From contig JAFEAT010000006.1 of NCBI GenBank assembly GCA_018266255.1, positions 1-64,000 on the forward strand: a DNA stretch of 64,000 nucleotides, in the 5' to 3' direction. Positions 16,133-24,787 of the stretch are shown in pieces. Each line of letters begins with the position of its first letter. The first letter of the stretch is position 1. The notes under the pieces are model-generated. The model was not told the DNA's origin. It worked only from the letters and a program-made list of their open reading frames with translations, and searched no databases. A program made the position numbers and the translations under genes. The DNA comes from Cyanobacteria bacterium SZAS-4 (lineage in GTDB: Bacteria; Cyanobacteriota; Vampirovibrionia; Obscuribacterales; Obscuribacteraceae).

Positions 16133-17956
16133 ATGGCTGACTACGAAATTCATGAGCACGACGTTCTCGTCATAGGCGCTGGTGGAGCCGGGCTAAGAGC
16201 TGCGATCGAAGCATCTTCGATGGGAGTTTCAGTCGGTCTGGTCTGCAAATCGCTGCTCGGCAAAGCTCACACGGTTATGGCCGAAGGCGGAGTAGCTGCG
16301 GCACTGGCGAACGTCGACCCGAAAGACGGCTGGGAAACGCACTTCCAAGACACGATGAAGGGCGGCAAGATGCTCAACAACTGGCGAATGGCTCAGTTGC
16401 ATGCGCAAGAAGCTCCCGAACGAGTGAAAGAGTTAGAGCGTTGGGGCGCCGTTTTCGACAGAACGAAGAACGGAAAAATTCTTCAGCGCGCCTTCGGCGG
16501 ACACACATATAAGCGACTCTGTCATGTTGGTGATAGAACCGGTCTCGAGATGATCCGCACTTTGCAAGACCGTGGTGTTCACCAGGGCATCAAAGTCTAT
16601 ATGGAATGTTGCGTCAGTCGTTTGTTGAAAGACGGCGACAAAATCGCAGGCGCCTTTGGATACTATCGCGAAGATGGACGCTTCGTTCTCTTCAAAGCAA
16701 AAGCGATTGTGTTGGCTACCGGCGGTGTCGGCAAGTCATTCACCGTCACATCCAATTCATGGGAGTACACAGGCGACGGACACGCGCTTGCATATGATGC
16801 TGGCGCCGATTTGATCGACATGGAGTTCGTTCAATTCCACCCAACCGGAATGGTGTGGCCGCCCGGTGTACGCGGCATTCTCGTGACTGAGGGTGTACGC
16901 GGTGAAGGCGGCATTCTGCGCAACAAAGACGGCGAGCGCTTCATGTACAAGTATCTGCCAGAGTCGACCAAGAACGATTTTGCTGCTACAGACGAGGAAG
17001 CGAAGACGTGGGTAGATGCGGCTTTAGAAGGTAAGCAGACTGAAGCTCGTAGACCTCCAGAATTATCAACGCGAGACAACGTTGCGCGAGCAATCTATCA
17101 AGAAGTAAAAGCGGGACGCGGCTCAGAACACGGTGGCGTCTACCTGGACATCAGCTATCAAGATCCTGAGCGTGTCAAGAAAAAACTGCCATCGATGTAT
17201 CACCAATTCAAAGATCTGGCTGACGTCGATATCACCGCCGGACCGATGGAAGTCGGACCGACAATGCACTACATCATGGGCGGCGTGAGAGTTGATGCAG
17301 AGACTGCCGCAACTCGCGTTCCTGGTCTGTTTGCTGCGGGTGAATGCAGTGGTGGCATGCACGGTGCCAACAGATTGGGCGGAAACTCATTATCTGACTT
17401 GATTGTTTTCGGTAAACGCGCAGGCGCTGGAGCAGCCGATTATGCAAAGAAATTGACTGCCACCCCTACTGTCTCTGACGAATCTGTAAAAGCAGCACTA
17501 GATGAGATGGAAGCACCGTTCAGTCGGCCAAACGGCGTCAATCCTTACGATATCGCCAAAGCTCTCAATCAAATCATGAGTACTCATGTCGGGATTTACC
17601 GCGAAGAGAAAGAACTTGAAGCCGGCATTGCAAAATTGGAAGACCTAAAGGCGCAAGTCAAAGAAGTCGGAATCAAGGGCACCAAAGCCTACAATCCAGG
17701 CTGGCATCTCTGCCGCGACTTGAAAAACATGATCATCAGTTCGGAGGCGATTGCTCGCAGCGCACTTTCACGAAAGGAAAGTCGCGGTGCACACAGTCGA
17801 CTAGATTACGAAGATATCGACGAAGAAAATTGGGGCCACGTCAACTCGTCCATCTCCAAAGATGGCGACAGAATGAAGCTTGAGCATACGCCAAAGCCTG
17901 AAATGCCTGACGATTTGAAAAACCTCTTCAAGAAAAAGGAGCCCGTTAATGCGTGA
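16133..17956 (+). CDS. sdhA: Succinate dehydrogenase flavoprotein subunit
   Basis: Oxidises succinate to fumarate with covalently bound FAD on the cytoplasmic face of complex II. The 607-aa protein has the dinucleotide-binding VLVIGAGGAGLRAAIEA, and KAHTVMAEGGVAAAL where the conserved His links FAD. It also has QFHPTG, GEGGILRNKDGERFM, the active-site Arg region AGRGSEHGGVYLD, and the FAD-binding ECSGGMHGANRLGGNSLSDLIVFG. The C-terminal helical region and a Lys-rich end follow. It starts one base after the sdhC stop and overlaps sdhB by 8 bases, confirming a C-A-B operon. The overall pattern fits the Sdh1-like class rather than fumarate reductase of anaerobes, although reversibility cannot be excluded. 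Confidence 0.97.
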   Translation: MADYEIHEHDVLVIGAGGAGLRAAIEASSMGVSVGLVCKSLLGKAHTVMAEGGVAAALANVDPKDGWETHFQDTMKGGKMLNNWRMAQLHAQEAPERVKELERWGAVFDRTKNGKILQRAFGGHTYKRLCHVGDRTGLEMIRTLQDRGVHQGIKVYMECCVSRLLKDGDKIAGAFGYYREDGRFVLFKAKAIVLATGGVGKSFTVTSNSWEYTGDGHALAYDAGADLIDMEFVQFHPTGMVWPPGVRGILVTEGVRGEGGILRNKDGERFMYKYLPESTKNDFAATDEEAKTWVDAALEGKQTEARRPPELSTRDNVARAIYQEVKAGRGSEHGGVYLDISYQDPERVKKKLPSMYHQFKDLADVDITAGPMEVGPTMHYIMGGVRVDAETAATRVPGLFAAGECSGGMHGANRLGGNSLSDLIVFGKRAGAGAADYAKKLTATPTVSDESVKAALDEMEAPFSRPNGVNPYDIAKALNQIMSTHVGIYREEKELEAGIAKLEDLKAQVKEVGIKGTKAYNPGWHLCRDLKNMIISSEAIARSALSRKESRGAHSRLDYEDIDEENWGHVNSSISKDGDRMKLEHTPKPEMPDDLKNLFKKKEPVNA

Positions 17957-18686
17957 AGCACTTCTGAAAGTATTTCGCGGTGAGAAAGACAGCGGCGAAT
18001 ACGTTACGTACAAGGTGCCAATTGAAGAAGGCATGGTTGTGCTCGACGCGATCCACTACATCCAGGCGAATTTCTCTCCCGAGCTCGCCGTTAGATGGAA
18101 TTGCAAAGCCGCTAAATGTGGTTCTTGCAGCGCCGAAGTAAACGGACGTCCAAGTCTCATGTGCAAATCGCGAATGGACAAATTCGCCGACGGTGAAGAA
18201 ATAACCGTACAACCGATCAAATCTTTCCCACACGTGAAAGACCTTGTATCAGACGTTTCTTGGAACTACAGAGCGAACGAAAAAATTCCAGCCTTTACGC
18301 CAGCAGCAGATGCTGATTGGACCTTCTACCAGGAAGATATCGATCGCGTTCAAGAATTTCGTAAGTGCATCGAGTGCTTCCTCTGTCAGGACGTCTGCCA
18401 CGTCATTCGTGACCACGACCGTAAAGACTTCCTGGGACCGCGTTTCATGGTTCGCAGTGCCGGTTTGGAAATGCACCCGTTAGACACAGTCGATCGCACC
18501 AGATTTTTGAAAGAAGAGGGCGGCATCGGACTTTGCAACATCACAAAATGCTGCACTGAAGTCTGCCCAGAATCAATCCACATTACAGACAATGCCATTA
18601 TTCCTCTCAAAGAAAGAGTCGTAGACGAGTTTTACGATCCGATCGCCAAGTTCTTCAAAACAGTTTTTGGCGGCAAGAAAAAGTAA
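17949..18686 (+). CDS. sdhB: Succinate dehydrogenase iron-sulfur subunit
   Basis: Carries electrons from FAD to the membrane anchor through three iron-sulfur clusters. The 245-aa protein has the plant-ferredoxin-type [2Fe-2S] ligands Cys52, Cys57, Cys60 and Cys72. A second domain holds Cys140, Cys143, Cys146 and Cys150 (CIECFLCQDVC), and a third group is Cys196, Cys202 and Cys206, so all three clusters can form. ATG 17949 lies within the end of sdhA, with AAAAGGAG upstream as ribosome-binding site. It is the last gene of the operon. No obvious hairpin terminator follows before the MFS gene. Confidence 0.97.
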   Translation: MREALLKVFRGEKDSGEYVTYKVPIEEGMVVLDAIHYIQANFSPELAVRWNCKAAKCGSCSAEVNGRPSLMCKSRMDKFADGEEITVQPIKSFPHVKDLVSDVSWNYRANEKIPAFTPAADADWTFYQEDIDRVQEFRKCIECFLCQDVCHVIRDHDRKDFLGPRFMVRSAGLEMHPLDTVDRTRFLKEEGGIGLCNITKCCTEVCPESIHITDNAIIPLKERVVDEFYDPIAKFFKTVFGGKKK

Positions 18687-18806
18687 TTTCGTATCCCTAA
18701 GCGAGATTCGACGCGAAAGCGGATAAAGGAGATCTGAGCACATCATCGTCAATTGAGAAAACTACAAAGTTTTCGTGACGATCAGCAGAGGAGACTACAT
18801 CAGACA

Positions 18807-20438
18807 ATGAGTGATGCGACCATTCGTACTCCTCAGTCTATGTGGGCCCCTCTTTCGGTGCCCTTATTCCGTGCGCTCTGGCTAGCAGCGACCTTTTCCA
18901 ACATCGGCACGTTTATGCAAGATGTTGGTGCAGCGTGGCTGATGACATCGCTAACGATATCACCAGTAATGGTGGCATTAATGCAAACGGCTACTTACTT
19001 GCCCTTCTTCATGCTCTCTTTGCCTGCTGGAGCCCTTGCAGACCTCGTCGACCGACGAAAGTTACTGATTTTCGGTCAGGGTTGGATGCTGATCGCGGCA
19101 TTTGCTCTCGCCTGCCTCACTTACTTTCATATCGTTGGACCCTGGTGGTTGCTCACTTTCACCTTCATGTTGGGCATCGGCAACGCCATCACCTCACCGG
19201 CGTGGAACGCTTCGACACCAGAATTGGTGCCACGGGATAAACTCGAACCAGCCATCGCCCTTGGTGGACTGAGCTATAACGTTTCACGTGGACTGGGATC
19301 TGCCCTTGGTGGATTGATCGTGGCTGCTGCGGGTCCGGCTGCGGTTTTCCTGTTAAATGCAATCTCGTTTCTTGCAGTCATTTACGTTGTCTCGAAATGG
19401 AACCATAAACCTAACGAACAAGGCGAAAGAATATTTGGTGCGATGCGAGCTGGAGTGCGATATGTGCGCCACTCCCCGACACTTGTATCAGTGATGACTC
19501 GAAGTGCAGTCTTCGCCGCGGCATCGGCTGCTATGTGGGCGCTTTTGCCCTTGATCGGACGCGAGCAGATCAAGTTGGATTCGATCGGTTACGGACTTCT
19601 TCTTAGTATTTTTGGAGTCGGCTGTATTCTTGGTGCATTCGTTCTGCCGATTCTTCGTCGCAGATTTTCACTCGATCGTTTGAATTCTTTGGGTAATCTG
19701 CTATTTGCGATTTCATTAGTAATTCTCGGACTGTCCAGACACTTCGCTGTCGCATCCGCAGCCATGCTTGATGCAGGAGCGGCGTGGATCATTGTCAACT
19801 CGAGCATGAACTCAGCGGCGCAACTTGCAATTCCATCATGGGTCCGAGCGCGCGCTATGTCGGTTTACATTCTGGTCTTCCAAGGCAGCGTCGCCGTCGG
19901 TTCTTTGCTGTGGGGACAAATCGCTACTCTGCAAGGTGGTCTACCACTGGCATTGATCATCGCTGCAGTATGCATGTGCGTGAACCTGCTTCTCGCACTG
20001 CGATTCAAGTTGAGCATGGTTGAAGGTTATGACACATCGATGTCATCACATTGGAAAGATCCAAATCTTGTTTACGAGCCCAATCAAGATAATGGACCAG
20101 TTCTTGTCACCGTTGAATACATAATCGATCCATCTAAGGCCAAAGAATTCACTGACGCTGCAAATGTTCTGGGCAAGGTGCGCCGGCGAGACGGCGCCTA
20201 TCAGTGGCATTTGTTTTTCGATCTAGCTCGACCAGAAAGATACTTCGAGACGTTTATGATCGAATCTTGGGGCGAGCACGTCAGACAACATGAACGTGTG
20301 ATGATGGCGGACAAATTAGTGGAAGACCGTGTCAATGCGTTTCACATCGGCGAAAAGTCTATTACGGTTCATCATCTGATTTCAGCGAACTCATCAGAGC
20401 TAGCCGTCGTTCCTGCACAAAATCCGCTGCGTCATTAA
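18807..20438 (+). CDS. MFS exporter (MFS_3/EntS-like) with C-terminal monooxygenase-like domain
   Basis: A 543-aa protein in two parts. Residues 1-400 have about 12 membrane spans and match the MFS_3 (EntS-like, transmembrane secretion effector) branch: LWLAATFSNIGTFMQDVGAAWLM region, LPAGALADLVDRRK (A-loop), and NAITSPAWNASTPELV. Residues 440-530 are soluble and resemble an antibiotic-biosynthesis-monooxygenase (ABM) ferredoxin-like fold: VTVEYIIDPSKAKEFTDAA, GAYQWHLFFDLARPERYFETFMIESW and HERVMMADK. Such fusions are known in this MFS branch, but the role of the tail is unclear. Export of siderophore-like or toxic small molecules is likely. TTG 18753 opens the frame, but ATG 18807 with GAGGAG upstream is preferred. 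Confidence 0.9.
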   Translation: MSDATIRTPQSMWAPLSVPLFRALWLAATFSNIGTFMQDVGAAWLMTSLTISPVMVALMQTATYLPFFMLSLPAGALADLVDRRKLLIFGQGWMLIAAFALACLTYFHIVGPWWLLTFTFMLGIGNAITSPAWNASTPELVPRDKLEPAIALGGLSYNVSRGLGSALGGLIVAAAGPAAVFLLNAISFLAVIYVVSKWNHKPNEQGERIFGAMRAGVRYVRHSPTLVSVMTRSAVFAAASAAMWALLPLIGREQIKLDSIGYGLLLSIFGVGCILGAFVLPILRRRFSLDRLNSLGNLLFAISLVILGLSRHFAVASAAMLDAGAAWIIVNSSMNSAAQLAIPSWVRARAMSVYILVFQGSVAVGSLLWGQIATLQGGLPLALIIAAVCMCVNLLLALRFKLSMVEGYDTSMSSHWKDPNLVYEPNQDNGPVLVTVEYIIDPSKAKEFTDAANVLGKVRRRDGAYQWHLFFDLARPERYFETFMIESWGEHVRQHERVMMADKLVEDRVNAFHIGEKSITVHHLISANSSELAVVPAQNPLRH

Positions 20439-20540
20439 TAGTTCAAACAATCGAAACGCATACACGCAACCTGCACAACCCGAGTTGTAAGCTGCAACAG
20501 GCGACCTCAAAGACGCATCAAATTTTTTGGAGTAGTTAAA

Positions 20541-20879
20541 ATGAACGTTAAAACAATCATGGCTGGAATAGCCTTGCTAGGAGCTGTTTCCAGCTCGACT
20601 AATTCACCTGTATTGGCGTGGCACGGTCAAAACTTTGCTAACAATCATCCGCGCCGAGCAGAAGTTCTCAGTCGAGACGCAAACCTGAACAGACGAATCA
20701 ATAACAACAAAGGCGATCTTGGTGGGCATTACGGTCAACTTAAACGCGAGGACCGGGCTATTCATCAGCAAGAAAGACGTATGGCTCGCAACAATGGTGG
20801 TTACATAACTAAGAGCCAAGAACACAAATTGAATAGAGAAGAGAATCATCTAAATCAGCAGATCAAACACGATAGATAA
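20541..20879 (+). CDS. Small secreted Asn/Arg-rich helical protein
   Basis: A 112-aa protein with a signal peptide (residues 1-26, cleavage near VLAW). The mature part is charged, helical and rich in Arg, Asn, Gln and His. Motif-like runs such as RRINNNKGDLGGHYGQL, NNGGYITKSQEHKLN and REENHLNQQI look like two related Asn-containing helix-turn segments. I recall uncharacterised small exported proteins with this pattern in several environmental phyla, but no function is known. TTTTGGAG lies about 10 bases before the ATG. A stem-loop terminator follows the stop, so it is transcribed alone. Confidence 0.85.
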   Translation: MNVKTIMAGIALLGAVSSSTNSPVLAWHGQNFANNHPRRAEVLSRDANLNRRINNNKGDLGGHYGQLKREDRAIHQQERRMARNNGGYITKSQEHKLNREENHLNQQIKHDR

Positions 20880-20901
20880 GTTGTTTCATCAACACAATCA
20901 G

Positions 20902-20935
20902 AGGGGTTCGAGAGTTCTCTTTCGAATCCCTTTTA
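20902..20935 (+). terminator. Rho-independent terminator
   Basis: AGGGGTTCGA (20902-20911) pairs with TCGAATCCCT (20922-20931) with one G-U pair, closing a 10-base loop. TTTATTGTTT follows. It lies 23 bases after the stop of the small secreted protein gene. Confidence 0.8.
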
Positions 20936-21077
20936 TTGTTTCTCTTCAAATCTTTTCTGTTTCCAGATTCCTCCTCACTGTAACTTCCAAAGCTCAACAA
21001 TAGGAACCAAATAGATAACTTTCCGTCGCTACCGAAGAGCCGCAATGAGTGGCGGAGCAAGGAAAAGGAGAGTCTCT

Positions 21078-21704
21078 ATGAAATTTTTAGCAGCAGCAGT
21101 GTTTGCCGCTTCGTTAGCCATTTGCGCATCATCCGTTAAAGCAGAAGTTACCGAAACAACAACCACCACTACAACAGTTGAAAGCGCAGCTGCACCGGGT
21201 CTGGTGCTACCAGGCGGTGTCAGTTACAACATAGTCAATCCGGCAACAGGCGTTATCGTCGGGCCATACACTGTCGGCACGACTATCGCATCGGGTAACT
21301 ACATCATCGAACAGAACACCGGTCGGGTACTCGCTACCACAGACGCTTCAGGTCGTTTGGTTGCCTTTAGCAGCGTGCCATCTGTTTTGCCACAGAGATT
21401 TTTAGTGGTGGGTGGACAGATGGTCTACTTCAGTGACGACTATGCATATCGTCGCGCCCAATTAGATCAAAAAATAAATGATGAATACGCTGCTGGAAGA
21501 TTGACTCACAATCAAGCAAAAGTCTTGCACGAGAAACTCGGATACGTCGCAAACCTGGAGTGCAAGCGCAAAGGAGATTTGTCTTACAGCAAATCGACAA
21601 TTCGCGAAATCGAAAGAAAGTTTGCAGACGTGCAGTCGTTGATGGCTCATGACGTGGCTGAAACCAATTCACGCAAAGCCAGAATCGGACTACGTGTCGA
21701 TTAA
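21078..21704 (+). CDS. Secreted protein of unknown family
   Basis: A 208-aa exported protein. A signal peptide (FLAAAVFAASLAICASSVKA) is followed by a Thr-rich run (TETTTTTTTVE), a Gly/Val/Thr beta-rich region (to about residue 115) and a charged helical C-terminal half (YRRAQLDQKINDEYAAGRLT and onwards). The helical half contains short linear turns typical of calcium- or peptide-binding helices, but no motif is decisive. The frame is open from 21045. ATG 21078 is preferred because GGAG stands 9 bases upstream and the signal peptide starts there. I do not recognise a family. Confidence 0.8.
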   Translation: MKFLAAAVFAASLAICASSVKAEVTETTTTTTTVESAAAPGLVLPGGVSYNIVNPATGVIVGPYTVGTTIASGNYIIEQNTGRVLATTDASGRLVAFSSVPSVLPQRFLVVGGQMVYFSDDYAYRRAQLDQKINDEYAAGRLTHNQAKVLHEKLGYVANLECKRKGDLSYSKSTIREIERKFADVQSLMAHDVAETNSRKARIGLRVD

Positions 21705-21792
21705 CGTTTTAATTAGTCACCCGAACAAAGTTCATTAGATCGTTTGACTAATACGATGCAAATTCTGATAATTTAAGTGCCGGCTGCAATGT

Positions 21793-22659
21793 GTGGTTGG
21801 CACTTATTTTATGATTGAAAGTTTGTTTTCTAAAAATGCAGTGAATAACCTTCGCAATAGTTTTAAAGCAAGTGCCGCCGGCAACAGATGGTTTTGGAAT
21901 TCAGTGTTCGGCTTCTTTGGCTTGACCACCCGTGCTGCTGAAAACCATCTTGAAAAATGTTCTGATTCTGAAAGTCCTTCGCTAAGCATTTTGTTCATTG
22001 GAAATAGCTTTACTTACTATGACAACATGCCCTTGCATTTTTCGAAATTAGCGAAACTGCGTTTTCCCAACAAAGAATTCAAAGTCTATTTTCAAGCTGG
22101 TCCAGGTATGTTCTTGGGACAACACACTGAAGACGAGCGGACTATGAATACGCTTATGAAAAGCGGCAAGTGGGACTACGTGGTGCTTCAAGATCAGAGC
22201 GGAGCAGCGCTGAGACCCTTGCCAACGATGACAATGAAATCAAATTTGAAGTGGTTCGACAAACGTATCAAGCAAATTCACGGCAAGACTGCGCTCTTTA
22301 TGACGTGGAGCGATCTAGATCAACCACAAGATCAAGTTCCAATCAGCAAAGGTTACAGAGAAGCTGCCCAAGAGCTCAAGGCAATTTTAATACCTGCTGG
22401 AGAACTTTTTCTGGAAGTTTCACAGAAGTCGCCTGAAATCACACTTTACGATGAGGATAGGCACCACCCGGGACACTACGGAGCATTTTTGGTGGCGTGT
22501 TTGGCGGAAGCAATTTTGTTGCATACACATGATGAGTTGTTGGATATAGCCAACAAGCGGAAAAATGGACATATTCCGCCGCTTCAGGACCCATTTGAGC
22601 AAAAACTACTGGAGTACGCAGACGAATGTGCCATACGCGAAAAGTCCGGCACGCAGTAG
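21793..22659 (+). CDS. SGNH/GDSL-type hydrolase
   Basis: An esterase- or acyl-hydrolase-like protein of the SGNH fold. Block I is LFIGNSFTYYDNMP with the nucleophile Ser (S72 counting from GTG 21793), block II Gly lies in FQAGPGMFLGQH, block III is in VVLQDQSG and block V is DEDRHHPGHYGAF with the catalytic Asp-x-x-His. The wording GNSFTYYDNMP is typical of a branch often annotated DUF4886-like or as carbohydrate acetylesterase-like, but substrate is unknown. The first 60 residues contain a weakly hydrophobic stretch (FWNSVFGFFGLTT) that may associate with membrane. ATG 21811 is an alternative start. Neither has a good ribosome-binding site. Confidence 0.82.
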   Translation: MVGTYFMIESLFSKNAVNNLRNSFKASAAGNRWFWNSVFGFFGLTTRAAENHLEKCSDSESPSLSILFIGNSFTYYDNMPLHFSKLAKLRFPNKEFKVYFQAGPGMFLGQHTEDERTMNTLMKSGKWDYVVLQDQSGAALRPLPTMTMKSNLKWFDKRIKQIHGKTALFMTWSDLDQPQDQVPISKGYREAAQELKAILIPAGELFLEVSQKSPEITLYDEDRHHPGHYGAFLVACLAEAILLHTHDELLDIANKRKNGHIPPLQDPFEQKLLEYADECAIREKSGTQ

Positions 22660-22738
22660 TGGGGTATGGGAATTCCACGACTGACAACAGTGGCGCCCGG
22701 GCCTATACTGGGCTCACCTGCACAACCTCCAGATTCTC

Positions 22739-24706
22739 ATGCCTCCTTCCGATAAACCAAGCAATCCACCCCCTGAGCGCGGAATCCTCGACGGACCCGC
22801 CGATTTCGTGCATGCGGCTGCTCACACTTTCATCCAAACGCCAATCGACGGCGTAACTCAAATCTTCGGCAATGTTACCAACCAGAATCTACACCCTATC
22901 GAGTTGATTTCGGCGCCTAAGGAAAGCAACAACTGGACCTTCGCCGGCGATACGGTGGCTACGGTCGGGCAGTTCGTCCTCGCCCAGAAGGGTTTACGCT
23001 CCGGTTTAAGTGGCATGGGCATGGTCAGTGCGACCGCTCCGACCAGACTTTGGGAAACAGTGGCTGCAGGCACTGCAATAGACATTTTGCACCCCGTCGA
23101 CCCGAACGAAAAGAATTTCCTCTGGGCTAAAACACGCAATGCCGCTATATCGGCAGGCACATTCGCCGCCATGGGAGGCACTTCTAAGCTTCTGGGCGAA
23201 AGTGATCTGGTGACGCGAGTAGGACGTCGTGGATTAGCCGAGAGCATCTCTATGCATGCCTTCTCAGGGGCGGTCGGCGGAATGACCAACGCCGAACTCG
23301 AAGCTCTAGGACACGGAAAAGCCGCTCCAGACATCGACACGCTATTGAGCCGCACCAAACAATTTGCTGCTTTCGGAGCAGTCTTCGGCGCTGTTGATGC
23401 GACTCTCAATCGAGCCAACGTCAACTTCAACAAGGCTGACAATCAAATTGGGCGGACAAACGCACCAACCACCGAGGACTTCATTCGCAACAACGTCAGC
23501 GATTCCAACCCGATGCGCTCTCCTATGCTGACCTGGTTGGCAGAGAATAGACCAAACTTACGCCCACCCAACTACGAAGCCTACAAAGCCGAAATAGTAA
23601 CTAAACCGACCCTCGACCGTCCTCATCTAGGATTGAACGATTGGCCTGTGGAACAACGTCCGCAAGTTTTGGCGGAAATTCGCAAAATTGCATCGAAAAC
23701 TCAGCTTTCGAGTGACGCGAACATCGATGCGTTCATCAGTCGCCTCGATACTCCGGAGTTCAGAGAATACTCGTCTCCCGCACGCGTCGAGGCGCGTCAG
23801 CAGGCGTATTCAGAATGGTCCAAAGCTTCTGAAAAATTCCAGAAATACGTTGAGTCCGATCCAGTGCTGAACGAAATGACGACAGGAAAAATCGTCACCA
23901 GCACCGAATTGCAGCAGTCGCATCCGGCTCTAGCTCCGATGATCGCTGAGATCAGCGCGGCGGAAAAAACATACCAGAACTTAGTTCAGACACACGTAGC
24001 AGAAACTAAAATCGAACCGGCAATGGGCAAGACCATGAATGCGCTCGCAGACGAGGCTGGCTTGCCTGAACTTGGACAAGTGAGAGTAAATGGCGCCGAC
24101 CATGCCGATGGAACTTACAGAAGCTCTGGACGCGTTCTAAGCGTCAACGATCGCATTTTAAGAACGGGACTCTCTCCAGAAACAGCCGAGACAACCTACC
24201 ACGAGTTTGTTCATCATGACTATCGACTGGGCTTTTTGAAAACACTGTTTAGCAGCACGCCTAAGTCCGTTGGCAATCCAGTTGGTACGCAAATTCGCAT
24301 TGATGCAGAGTTACAGAAATTGAGTCAACCTGGTGCGACGTTGAATCTACTGGAAAGACTGGGCGATTACGACACTATGACAAGACGCATGATCGGTCCA
24401 TTGCCGAAAAGTATCGAATATTATGCCGAACAAGCAAAAGCTGGAAAGATCAACACAAGCACTTGGCACGAAGCTGAAATCAACAAAGAACTTAGCGAAT
24501 TGCTGGTGGACAGATTGATCAATGCGCGCAAAGTAGCATGGCAAATGCACACCAATTACGTCGGCACACCAATCGAACTTCCCGCATGGTCTACCGGTTT
24601 CCTGACAAATCTCCGGTCGCGGGCGCTTGGACTTCCACAATCAGACATGCCACCAGCAACAGTGCCAATTTCAATCGCCGATATTATCAAAGCGTCGTCT
24701 AAATAG
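22739..24706 (+). CDS. Large protein with HExxH zinc-protease-like motif, unknown family
   Basis: A 655-aa protein I cannot assign. The first 100 residues are Pro- and Ala-rich with no signal peptide. Residues 80-230 contain Gly/Ala-rich hydrophobic patches (AISAGTFAAMGGTSKLLG, AFGAVFGAVDATL) that resemble membrane-associating or pore-like segments of secreted toxins. Residues 330-450 are charged and helical. At 488-492 lies HEFVH, the HExxH zinc-binding signature, within TTYHEFVHHDYRLG. About 55 residues on there is a run of acidic residues (HEAEINKELSEL) that could give the third ligand. This suggests a zinc metallopeptidase-type effector, but the HExxH is the only evidence. ATG 22739 has no strong Shine-Dalgarno. 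Confidence 0.8.
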   Translation: MPPSDKPSNPPPERGILDGPADFVHAAAHTFIQTPIDGVTQIFGNVTNQNLHPIELISAPKESNNWTFAGDTVATVGQFVLAQKGLRSGLSGMGMVSATAPTRLWETVAAGTAIDILHPVDPNEKNFLWAKTRNAAISAGTFAAMGGTSKLLGESDLVTRVGRRGLAESISMHAFSGAVGGMTNAELEALGHGKAAPDIDTLLSRTKQFAAFGAVFGAVDATLNRANVNFNKADNQIGRTNAPTTEDFIRNNVSDSNPMRSPMLTWLAENRPNLRPPNYEAYKAEIVTKPTLDRPHLGLNDWPVEQRPQVLAEIRKIASKTQLSSDANIDAFISRLDTPEFREYSSPARVEARQQAYSEWSKASEKFQKYVESDPVLNEMTTGKIVTSTELQQSHPALAPMIAEISAAEKTYQNLVQTHVAETKIEPAMGKTMNALADEAGLPELGQVRVNGADHADGTYRSSGRVLSVNDRILRTGLSPETAETTYHEFVHHDYRLGFLKTLFSSTPKSVGNPVGTQIRIDAELQKLSQPGATLNLLERLGDYDTMTRRMIGPLPKSIEYYAEQAKAGKINTSTWHEAEINKELSELLVDRLINARKVAWQMHTNYVGTPIELPAWSTGFLTNLRSRALGLPQSDMPPATVPISIADIIKASSK

Positions 24707-24787
24707 TCCTTCGGATTAATTTATCGCGTGCAGTGGAACAAAGGTTTCTGTACCGAATGTCCGCTTGTCCACTTTGCTAAAAATACT

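Noticed and set aside
20902..20935. TTCGAATCC resembling a tRNA T-arm
   Set aside because: The surrounding bases do not form a cloverleaf. The stem and T-rich tail fit a terminator.
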